From NCBI GenBank assembly GCA_910576775.1, contig CAJTJV010000025.1:1-42863 (forward strand): a stretch of 42,863 nt of DNA. The letters are read 5' to 3'. This DNA is from an uncultured Muribaculaceae bacterium. GTDB taxonomy: Bacteria > Bacteroidota > Bacteroidia > Bacteroidales > Muribaculaceae. Position numbers and translations under genes: made by a program. Of this stretch, positions 32,797-40,296 are shown one piece after another (position 1 is the stretch's first letter; every line of letters begins with the position of its first letter). The notes below the pieces were generated by a model. That model did no database searches and had not been told where the DNA came from. It saw nothing but the letters and a program-made list of their open reading frames with translations.

Positions 32797-33493
32797 ACTG
32801 CAGTACTTTGTTAAACTGTTTCAACAACCACGCATCCTGCTCTTCCAGACTCATCAGACTATTATCAAGCGATATGGCATCCTCTGCGCGGCGAAGAGGA
32901 CTTTCGTCTCTGGTAGTATCGATATGGTCGCGGTGAACAACATTAGAAAGGACATCTTCATAACTTACCTGAGAGCCTTTTTCCACGAGTTCTTTGAAAC
33001 GGCGCATAGCTCGCGTCTCCGGAGAAGCGTCTACAAAAATTTTAAGCTCGGCATCAGGGAAGACAACTGTGCCGATGTCTCGTCCGTCCATTACAATGCC
33101 TTTACGTTCTCCCATCTTTTTCTGCATTGCCACAAGAGCTCTACGCACCTCTGCAATGGCAGCAACAGGAGATACAGCATTCGACACCCGTAGACGGCGT
33201 ATCTCAGTCTCCACATCAACTCCATTTAACAAGGTATGCTGCGTCCCGTCCGGCTGCACGGCAAAATCTATGCTGATTTCAGGAAGCGCAGATACTATAG
33301 CAGCTTTATCCGGCTCTCCGTCAGTCGAAATCAGACCATTATCGAGCGCATAAAGTGTAACAGCCCTATACATCGCTCCGGAATCTATATAACGATAACC
33401 GACAGCTGCTGCGAGCCGTCGGGCCATGGTACTCTTGCCGGATGATGAATATCCGTCAACCGCTATAGTAATTAATCTTGTATTTTTATTCAT
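32789..33493 (-). CDS. cmk: Cytidylate kinase
   Basis: Cmk phosphorylates CMP and dCMP to the diphosphates. The 234-residue protein has the P-loop GYSSSGKS (14-21), YIDSGAMYRAVTLYAL, the CMP-binding MDGRDIGTVVFPDAELKIFVDAS, and RRFKELVEKG in the lid region. It sits one base after porQ and overlaps ispH by eight bases; the porQ-cmk-ispH order is familiar in Bacteroidetes. Confidence 0.97.
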   Translation of the reverse strand: MNKNTRLITIAVDGYSSSGKSTMARRLAAAVGYRYIDSGAMYRAVTLYALDNGLISTDGEPDKAAIVSALPEISIDFAVQPDGTQHTLLNGVDVETEIRRLRVSNAVSPVAAIAEVRRALVAMQKKMGERKGIVMDGRDIGTVVFPDAELKIFVDASPETRAMRRFKELVEKGSQVSYEDVLSNVVHRDHIDTTRDESPLRRAEDAISLDNSLMSLEEQDAWLLKQFNKVLQFG

Positions 33494-33494
33494 T

Positions 33495-34523
33495 TCAATG
33501 AATTAAATCCTTAAAATTGCACGATAGGTTTAACATGAAGGTAGTCCCGCCTGTATGTGGTTGCGCAAATGCTATGCCGATTCCAAAATTCTTCACTTTC
33601 AAACCCGCGCCAAGCGAGAATCCTGACAACATATTTCGGGAATAAGTGCTCATATCAGTCCGTATTTTGTAATTATAACCGAGAGAGATATAATAATTCG
33701 GACTTGAAATCAAATCTACACCAAATATAAGATGTCTGAAGAGATTACTCATAAAGGCATCTTTTATTTCCGGTTCAGAGCCTGATGTTCCGTCACCTGT
33801 TTCTGTAAAAGGAAGATGCCAACGCGTAAGATTCCATGCTGTAATGGAAAAACGTATGGGAAAATTTCCGAAACTCTGCGACCAACCAAGACGAACGTCA
33901 AACGGCAACCTATTATAAGCGTCATTAAACCGTTTGACCTGGCCGCCAAGATTTGCAAGTACCACAGAAAGTGAAAGATCGCGTTCCGGATCATAATAGT
34001 TGATGCCGAGATCTGTGGAAATCGCGAATGCACTATATTCGGCATACGAGCTGTAGAGTCCGCTCAGGGAGATACCTCCGCGCAGACGATCGGTTATATC
34101 ATGAGAATAAGTAGCGCCAAAAGATATGTCTTTCGGTGAAAACGTACCTAAAATTGAGCCGTTGGCATCTGTTTCTTTCATTGAACCATATCCGAAATAA
34201 CGGAGATGTGCCGCCCAGGCCCCATGCTCCCCCGCGGCCTGCCCGAAACGTGCACCGGCAAAATTCGAGCCTCCGAGATAGTGCATGTAGTTCAGCGCGA
34301 GCATTCCCCCCATCTCACTTCCGAGAAGAGCCGGATTCTGTTCTGTTACCGTTATATCGTCATCGACAAGACTGACATTAACCCCGCCAAGGCCATATAT
34401 TTTGGCAGAAGATGTGACATTCAGGAAATTATATGCGGCATCAGATTTTTGCCCGACAAGCTGAACAGCACCTGTCAGGACAAACAGAAGGAATGTAAGA
34501 GTAAGTTTATTTCTAATATTCAT
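33495..34523 (-). CDS. porQ: Type IX secretion system protein PorQ
   Basis: PorQ is an outer-membrane beta-barrel of the PorV/FadL-like type that belongs to the T9SS attachment complex. The 342-residue protein has a signal peptide (cleavage near residue 25, VGQ), the family start YNFLNVTSSAKIYGLGGVNVSLVDDDITVTEQNPALLG, and repeated amphipathic strands to the end. Its position next to cmk is typical. Expression starts from a divergent promoter at 34552-34583 whose -33 box is part of a palindrome shared with tdk. Confidence 0.93.
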   Translation of the reverse strand: MNIRNKLTLTFLLFVLTGAVQLVGQKSDAAYNFLNVTSSAKIYGLGGVNVSLVDDDITVTEQNPALLGSEMGGMLALNYMHYLGGSNFAGARFGQAAGEHGAWAAHLRYFGYGSMKETDANGSILGTFSPKDISFGATYSHDITDRLRGGISLSGLYSSYAEYSAFAISTDLGINYYDPERDLSLSVVLANLGGQVKRFNDAYNRLPFDVRLGWSQSFGNFPIRFSITAWNLTRWHLPFTETGDGTSGSEPEIKDAFMSNLFRHLIFGVDLISSPNYYISLGYNYKIRTDMSTYSRNMLSGFSLGAGLKVKNFGIGIAFAQPHTGGTTFMLNLSCNFKDLIH

Positions 34524-34551
34524 CGTGGCTTTTAAGCCCTAAATTATAATG

Positions 34552-34583
34552 CAAAATTAATCAGATATAATCATAACGCCAAA
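34552..34583 (-). promoter_or_regulatory. Promoter of porQ-cmk-ispH operon
   Basis: On the minus strand TTTG (34580-34583) and TAATTTTG (34552-34559) are separated by 20 bp. The leader to the porQ ATG is about 22 nt. The -33 box is the left half of the palindrome CCAAATTTGG. Confidence 0.85.
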
Positions 34584-34588
34584 TTTGG
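34579..34588. promoter_or_regulatory. Palindrome CCAAATTTGG carrying both -33 boxes
   Basis: This perfect 10-bp palindrome contains TTTG on each strand, at abutting positions 34580-34583 (minus) and 34584-34587 (plus). Each is correctly spaced from a -7 box in its own direction. Confidence 0.7.
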
Positions 34589-34616
34589 AATACTATTGTA
34601 TGACTCACTATCTTTG
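34584..34616 (+). promoter_or_regulatory. Distal promoter for tdk
   Basis: TTTG (34584-34587) and TATCTTTG (34609-34616) are separated by 21 bp. This would give a leader of about 140 nt before tdk. Confidence 0.75.
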
Positions 34617-34707
34617 GCCGGACAAGGAGGAAGTCTTGTGGAATAGTTTTAAAGAATTTTCAGACATCATTGCCGGTGTTACGTTTCTGCCTTTAGCGAT
34701 TATTTCG

Positions 34708-34715
34708 TAATTTTG
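34708..34715 (+). promoter_or_regulatory. -7 element of a proximal tdk promoter
   Basis: TAATTTTG matches TAnnTTTG about 48 bp upstream of the tdk ATG. The -33 region has TTTC instead of TTTG. The stretch 34524-34763 holds no gene that I can support. Confidence 0.55.
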
Positions 34716-34763
34716 CCGACATGCCGAAGGACATTCAGATCCTCCGGCTCACGATAAAAAGAT

Positions 34764-35429
34764 ATGTATAGAAAAGGGAAACTTTATTTCAGATATGGCA
34801 CAATGGGGTCGGCAAAAACTGCCCTGCTGCTGACAACAGCCTATAATTTTGAGGAAAGGCATATGGACTACCTGTGCCTGAAACCGGTTATTGATACTCG
34901 TGAATCAAAAAACGTAATCCGTTCCCGTATAGGCATCGAACGGGAGTGCCGTTGGATCTACAATAACACCAATCTCTATAATCTTGCCCGTGATTTATAT
35001 CGTCACGGACGATTCGTCGAATGGTATCTTATTGATGAAGCCCAGTTCCTTACAGAGAGCCAGGTAGACCAACTCGCTCGCGTTGTTGACGAAATGGGAA
35101 GCAATGTAATATGCTATGGCCTGCGTACCGATTTCCAAACACATCTTTTTGAAGGCTCGCGCCGCCTTTTCGAAATTGCAGACACCATTGACGAAATAAA
35201 ATCTACCTGCAACTGCGGCCACAAGACAATTGTCAACGCCCGTATTGACGCCAACGGCAATTTCGTCGAGGAAGGTGCCCAGGTAGAAATAGGTGGCAAC
35301 GACCGCTACGTAGCAGTATGTCGCAAATGTTGGCGAGACAAACGAATCGAACAAAGCCGTCGAGCCGCCCTTCCCCTTGAGTTCAAAGATGACGATGATT
35401 ACCCAACGGAAACAGAACCCGAAATATGA
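34764..35429 (+). CDS. tdk: Thymidine kinase (type II)
   Basis: Tdk phosphorylates thymidine for salvage. The 221-residue protein has the P-loop GTMGSAKT (12-19), the DEAQFL segment with the catalytic Glu, YGLRTDFQTHLFEGSRRL lid, and zinc-binding Cys pairs in CNCG and CRKC. The acidic C-terminal tail is longer than in E. coli. It overlaps the YhcH-family gene by four bases. Confidence 0.96.
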   Translation: MYRKGKLYFRYGTMGSAKTALLLTTAYNFEERHMDYLCLKPVIDTRESKNVIRSRIGIERECRWIYNNTNLYNLARDLYRHGRFVEWYLIDEAQFLTESQVDQLARVVDEMGSNVICYGLRTDFQTHLFEGSRRLFEIADTIDEIKSTCNCGHKTIVNARIDANGNFVEEGAQVEIGGNDRYVAVCRKCWRDKRIEQSRRAALPLEFKDDDDYPTETEPEI

Positions 35430-35884
35430 TACTATGCACTATCCCGGACGCCCATCGTTATAGCGGACTTTCACATGCGATGGCAATCGCATTGGAATGG
35501 CTCCAAAACTATAATGCCGCTGAATTTGTTAAAGGTGTATCTGTCATAGGACAATGCGGCGACAATGGTATTATTGTAAAGAGCGAAGAGCCTGCTCTAC
35601 TCCCGCGTGAGAAAGCTCGGCTTGAAGCCCATAGACGATATATAGATATCCATGTTCCATTGAAAGGCACTGAAATCATGGGATGGACTCCGGTTTCCGC
35701 AACAAAGCACAGGAATGGAGAATACGATAATGACAACGACATTACATTCTTCGGTGACAGCGCCCACAGCCTGCTGCATGTAAAGGTCGGACAGATTGCG
35801 ATTTTCTTCCCTGAAGATGCGCATGCCCCAAACATAGGCTTGGGCAACCATCGAAAACTCTGTATCAAAGTGCCGGTTGGATAG
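35426..35884 (+). CDS. YhcH/YjgK/YiaL family cupin-like protein
   Basis: The 152-residue protein belongs to the DUF386 family, a beta-barrel with metal-binding residues related to the cupin fold. Visible features are HRRYIDIHVPLKGTEIMGW, DITFF and the terminal PEDAHAPNIG with conserved His. Family members occur in sialic acid and other sugar catabolism gene clusters and in some beta-galactosidase complexes, and may act as sugar anomerases or lyases. Here it is coupled to tdk by a 4-bp overlap, so the context gives no clear substrate. Confidence 0.92.
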   Translation: MILCTIPDAHRYSGLSHAMAIALEWLQNYNAAEFVKGVSVIGQCGDNGIIVKSEEPALLPREKARLEAHRRYIDIHVPLKGTEIMGWTPVSATKHRNGEYDNDNDITFFGDSAHSLLHVKVGQIAIFFPEDAHAPNIGLGNHRKLCIKVPVG

Positions 35885-35925
35885 ATACTGACACCGGCAT
35901 ACCTAACAACATTATTTATAACATT

Positions 35926-36726
35926 ATGCGCCGGTTTCTGCTCGCCATATTAGCAATCTCAATATTCACTGTATTTATTGCGGTTCCATTATCGGATACG
36001 CGGCCAAATGTCGTGGCCGAAAAACATACGCGGCTTAAAGCTGAAAAGCTGCATTACAAGGTAATGTTTCGATGGGGTCTGATAAACAAAAAGGCAGGAG
36101 AAGCCACTTTGTCGCTAAACCATGGGGCGGACACTTACGAAGCACAGTTAACTGCACGTTCAGAACCTTGGGCTGACCGTATCTATCGGGTGCGCGATAC
36201 CCTTAACGGACGAATGACATACGCTGATTTCGCCCCTCTGTTCTATGAAAAGATTGCAAACGAATCCAGCGACCGCAAGCACGATGTTGTGAACTACGAT
36301 TACAGCCATCCTGGCAAAACGATTGCAAATTGCACAAGAAAAGTGTGGAAAAAAGGAGTAAAAAAGGTAGATGAAATACGAAAAATGGAAAGCGACCGCC
36401 TGGCACTGGATATGCTCACATCGTTCTATTTCATGCGTACTCTACCCTTTGAAAACTGGACTAAAGGGCATGTCGAAATTGCAGATATTTTTTCCGGCAA
36501 ACAAAAAGAAATGCTATCTATTGTATATCAGGGAAAACAAGATATCGAATTGGATGGACAATCACATTCAACTTACCATATAACATTCAAATTCACCTCA
36601 AAAGGAGGTGCCAAAACATCCGATGACATGGAAGCATGGATTGCTGCCGGCAGTAGCCGTATACCTCTGAAACTGGAAGGAAAACTGCCGGTTGGCAAAG
36701 TTCATTGTATTTATGTTAAAGACTGA
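35926..36726 (+). CDS. DUF3108 domain-containing envelope protein
   Basis: The 266-residue protein has an N-terminal signal peptide or anchor (MRRFLLAILAISIFTVFIAV) followed by a DUF3108 beta-rich domain: AEKLHYKVMFRWGLINKKAGEATL, RMESDRLALDMLTSFYFMRTLP-like centre and AAGSSRIPLKLEGKLPVGKVH near the end. Family members are secreted proteins of unknown role. It lies 41 bp after the YhcH-family gene and 6 bp before a small unknown gene on the same strand. Confidence 0.9.
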   Translation: MRRFLLAILAISIFTVFIAVPLSDTRPNVVAEKHTRLKAEKLHYKVMFRWGLINKKAGEATLSLNHGADTYEAQLTARSEPWADRIYRVRDTLNGRMTYADFAPLFYEKIANESSDRKHDVVNYDYSHPGKTIANCTRKVWKKGVKKVDEIRKMESDRLALDMLTSFYFMRTLPFENWTKGHVEIADIFSGKQKEMLSIVYQGKQDIELDGQSHSTYHITFKFTSKGGAKTSDDMEAWIAAGSSRIPLKLEGKLPVGKVHCIYVKD

Positions 36727-36732
36727 ACTGAT

Positions 36733-37227
36733 ATGGCGGACAATTACCTTGAAAAGAAGATGGAGGAACACCGCAACGGAACACAGCGGCGCACGCAACG
36801 TCTCACGCCAGCCGGACATAGGCCCGGCTTCGCCACTTTGCCATATAATGTAAAAACTGCATTCATAAATGCAGATAGTGCAGGTATTCTAACGAAATCT
36901 ATAGCACGTGCTATAAGAGAGACCGGCTGCCGTGTGGCTATCTCGTGCCCCGACAACGGCGCTGCATTGGCCCAGAATCTTTCTTGTGCGTACGTGTCAC
37001 CCGGAGAAAATGCACTTTCCTCAATATCCGACAGATGGGGCGAGATTGAGCTGATAATATTCATCACCGGCAACACTGTCACAATGACACTCGGCAGAGG
37101 TACAAGTACCATTACAAAGTCTGATGAAAACGACATAGAATCATTCGCACGACGTTCAGCCGAATTATGCGTCTATCTATCACTACCGGATTCCAATGGC
37201 CGTGTTTTCGGCGAATTTATCATCTGA
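36733..37227 (+). CDS. Conserved Bacteroidales protein of unknown function, 164 aa
   Basis: The N-terminus MADNYLEKKMEEHRNGT is a recurrent start of Bacteroidales proteins. The rest looks like a degenerate Rossmann-type alpha/beta protein (TAFINADSAGILTKSIARAIRETGCRVAISCPD, then an amphipathic centre and VYLSLPDSNGRVFGEFII). A functional NAD(P)-binding Gly-rich loop is not evident, so an enzyme role is doubtful. It begins six bases after the DUF3108 gene and its 3' end overlaps the convergent ABC transporter ATPase gene by eight bases. Confidence 0.75.
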   Translation: MADNYLEKKMEEHRNGTQRRTQRLTPAGHRPGFATLPYNVKTAFINADSAGILTKSIARAIRETGCRVAISCPDNGAALAQNLSCAYVSPGENALSSISDRWGEIELIIFITGNTVTMTLGRGTSTITKSDENDIESFARRSAELCVYLSLPDSNGRVFGEFII

Positions 37228-37990
37228 AATCCGATGCAAAGACATCGAAATGAAGACCGGACTTTGCAAAAACATTATTCAAGAGTCCTTCTTCAATAAT
37301 CTTTTCTTTCTGCTCAAGGACAGCAGTATGCATATCAGCATCTACCACCAGCAGCATGTCGGCCTGAGACACTGCCGGGGCAATATCGTGTGTCGACAGA
37401 ATAATAGTATTGCCTCTGTCTGCAAGATTGCGGAGCAGACGCATAATTTCAATGCGGGCAGCCACATCAAGAAAAGCTGTGGGTTCATCTAAGATTATAA
37501 GCGGCGTCTGCTGAGCCAGAGCGCGGGCAACCATTACTTTTTGACGTTCACCATCACTGAGATTGGCAAGATATCTGCCTTTAAAACCTCCGACACCGAC
37601 AGCCTCTATCGACTCATCCACAATCCTCTTGTCATCGGCCGACATCGTACCCGACCATCCGGTAAAAGCATACCTGCCTATTGCAACAGTTTCCTCAACT
37701 GTCAGCCCTCCACCACCTTCCCGAACTGTAGAAACTATTGCGCGTGCCTTTGCCAGCTGTGATTTGGTATATCCCGCCAAAGGTTTGCCATCAAGTACAA
37801 TCGTTCCGGAAAGTGGCCTTTGTTGTCCTGCAAGAGTACGCAACAGCGTTGACTTTCCACTGCCATTTGCTCCGATAAGAACTGTCATAGACCCTAACGG
37901 AAAATCAAAATCCATCTCCGCAAGTACCGTCTTTTTAAAATAACCCACCGACAATCCGCGACAACTCAAAATAACAGATGACTCTTTCAT
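37220..37990 (-). CDS. ABC transporter ATP-binding protein, iron/cobalamin (FecE/BtuD) type
   Basis: The 256-residue ATPase has Walker A GANGSGKST (40-48), signature LSDGERQ (144-150; Asp in place of the usual second Gly), Walker B LIILDEPT (164-171), and the switch His in STHD. It energises import through the permease encoded upstream (three bases away). Cluster order SBP-permease-ATPase is that of siderophore/heme/vitamin B12 importers; the substrate is not readable from the ATPase. Confidence 0.94.
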   Translation of the reverse strand: MKESSVILSCRGLSVGYFKKTVLAEMDFDFPLGSMTVLIGANGSGKSTLLRTLAGQQRPLSGTIVLDGKPLAGYTKSQLAKARAIVSTVREGGGGLTVEETVAIGRYAFTGWSGTMSADDKRIVDESIEAVGVGGFKGRYLANLSDGERQKVMVARALAQQTPLIILDEPTAFLDVAARIEIMRLLRNLADRGNTIILSTHDIAPAVSQADMLLVVDADMHTAVLEQKEKIIEEGLLNNVFAKSGLHFDVFASDFR

Positions 37991-37993
37991 AAC

Positions 37994-39007
37994 CTAATTG
38001 AAATAAAGAATTTTACGACGGTTAAGAATAACATACAGAATCACCGGCACCCCTAAAACAGGGGTTATAGCATTCACCGGAAGCATACCTCCATAGGAAA
38101 ATGTCGGTGCCACCGAAATCATCTGACAAACAAGCCCGGTAAGCGCACCTACAAGCATATTCGCCGGCATAAGCCTGAGATGATTGGATGTCCCGGTGAG
38201 CATTCTTGATACATGAGGTACTATCAGCCCTATAAATCCTATAGGACCACAATATGCTGTGACAAGAGCGGTAAGGGCCCCTGCAACGAGAAGTATACCA
38301 CTACGAGCTTTCTTTACCGACATTCCCGCACTTTCGGCGTATGCGGTTCCAAACAGAAGAACATTCAGACTTTTGGCATATAATAAGGAGACAAACAATA
38401 AAATGAGACAGAATAAGGCAAATAGTGGCAATGAATCAGAATCGACATTATTGAATGTGCCGAGCCCCCAAAGTACGAAACTGTGCACTGATTCAGAGAC
38501 GGAAAAATAGTTCAGAATGGATATTGCCGACGAAGAAAGATAACCTATCAGAATTCCTATTATCAGCAAAGCGTCGGAACTACGGACAACCGACGAAAAG
38601 AAAAGCAGAATAAATAACACAGCAGACGCTCCTATGAAAGCACCGCCTATAATTGCAAATCGGCCCAATGCTCCGGCAATTCCCCCGAACAGCATCATCA
38701 CGAGCGCAACCCCAAGACTCGAGCCGGTTGAAATACCCATTATCGACGGGCCGGCGAGAGGATTGCTGAAACTCGTCTGCATCATTAGACCCGCACTCGA
38801 AAGCGCAGCCCCGGCAAGAATAGAGGTTATCAAAGCCGGAAGGCGAGTCTCACAAACAATAAAATGCTCAAGAGAGTCCTTGGGCATAAAAAATGACTGC
38901 CACACATCCCCTATTAGTAAAGAGACGCTACCAAGCAGCAGACCAAGCGGCAGCAATAATATTATTACTGCTGAAACTATCAGACAGACCTTGAGACTCT
39001 TATTCAT
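37994..39007 (-). CDS. FecCD/BtuC-type ABC transporter permease
   Basis: The 337-residue, highly hydrophobic protein has about ten transmembrane helices and the typical FecCD motifs: LPALITSILAGAALSSAGLMMQ, NPLAGPSIMGISTGSSLG and the coupling-helix region FIGLIVPHVSRMLTG. It forms a homodimeric inner-membrane channel for a chelated metal or cobalamin. Its start overlaps the stop of the substrate-binding protein gene by four bases. Confidence 0.95.
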   Translation of the reverse strand: MNKSLKVCLIVSAVIILLLPLGLLLGSVSLLIGDVWQSFFMPKDSLEHFIVCETRLPALITSILAGAALSSAGLMMQTSFSNPLAGPSIMGISTGSSLGVALVMMLFGGIAGALGRFAIIGGAFIGASAVLFILLFFSSVVRSSDALLIIGILIGYLSSSAISILNYFSVSESVHSFVLWGLGTFNNVDSDSLPLFALFCLILLFVSLLYAKSLNVLLFGTAYAESAGMSVKKARSGILLVAGALTALVTAYCGPIGFIGLIVPHVSRMLTGTSNHLRLMPANMLVGALTGLVCQMISVAPTFSYGGMLPVNAITPVLGVPVILYVILNRRKILYFN

Positions 39008-40128
39008 TTCCGGAAATACCGAGTCTTATAGTCCGGCAGAACATCGGGATGAAAAATTGAGATATAATCGGCAAGAACATATTCCGGGTGGAAGGATGTC
39101 TCGCTGAATATATTTCTGGATTCAGTATCACAACTATATATATTGCGTCCTTTCACTGCTTTGAAGGCAGAATAGCGAGGATTGAGTTTCATGAGAGACT
39201 CCGGCGTTGTTTCATATCCGTATGAGCGGACAAGCCAAAGATCGGCATCCAGAGCTTTTGAAGCAACCTCTTCCAGAGATAGAGCTATAGAACCTTGTCC
39301 GGCTGTCTCAGACCATGGATAATCTGCTCCTGCATCGGCATAAAGACGGGCAGCATAACTCTGTCCGGAAGGAACATACCACACGCCGGATGTCTCAGTC
39401 TCGACAAGTATCTTTGGCTTCGGCGATAAAGACGAACCGACTTTATAAACAAGGGCGGAATAGTCCTCAATAACATTGTCAAGAATCTTCCGCGCCTCGG
39501 CACCTTTTCCAAACAGCTCTCCATAGAACAATACCCATTCCGCACGACCGATCGGGGTATTTTCCATATAGTCGACACACTCTATAGGAACAACACCGGA
39601 AGGGAGCTTAGGCGCCGAAACACCGGCCATCGGCGAACGTAGAATCACCTCAGATTCTGATGCTGCAATCAATTCATTCGACGGATTGTTGCTGTTCCCG
39701 AGATTTAAAATACGCTTTGTATTCAACAACGCCTGAACAGTATCATTTTTAGGAAAATACCCTGCATCTGCAACTGCCGCCAGAGCTTCTATAACACCAA
39801 GTTCCTCCATCAATCCCGTATGTACAGAAGAAAATACCGCGGCGTGCTCTACCGGCACCCTAACAACGGAAACACCAACCGGCAGATTATCAGGTACCAC
39901 GGAATCGCGGGAAACAAATGCATAACGCACAAGAATCTTGTCTTTATCCCACGGATTTGTAATTTCCGTATATATAACCCCATCCGGAGTCCGAGTCATA
40001 TTTAGATAAGCGGCATGGTTCGTAATGGTATCATTGCAGTTTTCATCTTCATCAATGTCCGAGCCTTGCGAACATGACGAAACTAATACGCATATAAGTA
40101 TTACAATCGATAAAAATCCAGTTTTCAT
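39004..40128 (-). CDS. Substrate-binding lipoprotein of the iron/cobalamin-type ABC importer
   Basis: From the ATG at 40128 the 374-residue protein starts with a lipoprotein signal (lipobox VSSC, Cys20 in LVSSCSQ). The mature part has the class III (helical-backbone) binding-protein pattern: VPVEHAAVFSSVHTGLMEELG, LNLGNSNNPSNELIAASESEVILRSP and SLSLEEVASKALDADLWLVRSYG-like C-lobe. An ATG seven codons upstream (40149) is less likely, as it would delay the signal peptide. No outer-membrane TonB-dependent receptor is adjacent. The ligand, siderophore, heme or corrinoid, cannot be told from this sequence. Confidence 0.9.
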   Translation of the reverse strand: MKTGFLSIVILICVLVSSCSQGSDIDEDENCNDTITNHAAYLNMTRTPDGVIYTEITNPWDKDKILVRYAFVSRDSVVPDNLPVGVSVVRVPVEHAAVFSSVHTGLMEELGVIEALAAVADAGYFPKNDTVQALLNTKRILNLGNSNNPSNELIAASESEVILRSPMAGVSAPKLPSGVVPIECVDYMENTPIGRAEWVLFYGELFGKGAEARKILDNVIEDYSALVYKVGSSLSPKPKILVETETSGVWYVPSGQSYAARLYADAGADYPWSETAGQGSIALSLEEVASKALDADLWLVRSYGYETTPESLMKLNPRYSAFKAVKGRNIYSCDTESRNIFSETSFHPEYVLADYISIFHPDVLPDYKTRYFRK

Positions 40129-40237
40129 CCTTAAGCCAGCTATAATCAATCTTTTACAAAGCCAATCCAGCTATCGATTTGATGTTTCCATAAGTTTTGT
40201 CGATACAAAAATAATAAATAAATAGTAAACCACATAG

Positions 40238-40267
40238 TTGCAAAATGATAGAAATTGATTAATTTTG
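40238..40267 (+). promoter_or_regulatory. Promoter of the phosphodiester glycosidase gene
   Basis: TTG (40238-40240, preceded by G, one base off the TTTG box) and TAATTTTG (40260-40267) are separated by 19 bp. The leader to the ATG at 40297 is about 25 nt. On the opposite strand, TATTTTTG at 40206-40213 may be the -7 box for the ABC importer, without a clear -33 box. Confidence 0.6.
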
Positions 40268-40296
40268 ACAAGAATTAATTCCAACCTTAATATTTA

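Noticed and set aside
40129..40296. Cobalamin riboswitch in front of the ABC importer
   Set aside because: The interval is AT-rich and I see no B12-box-like sequence or long structured leader.
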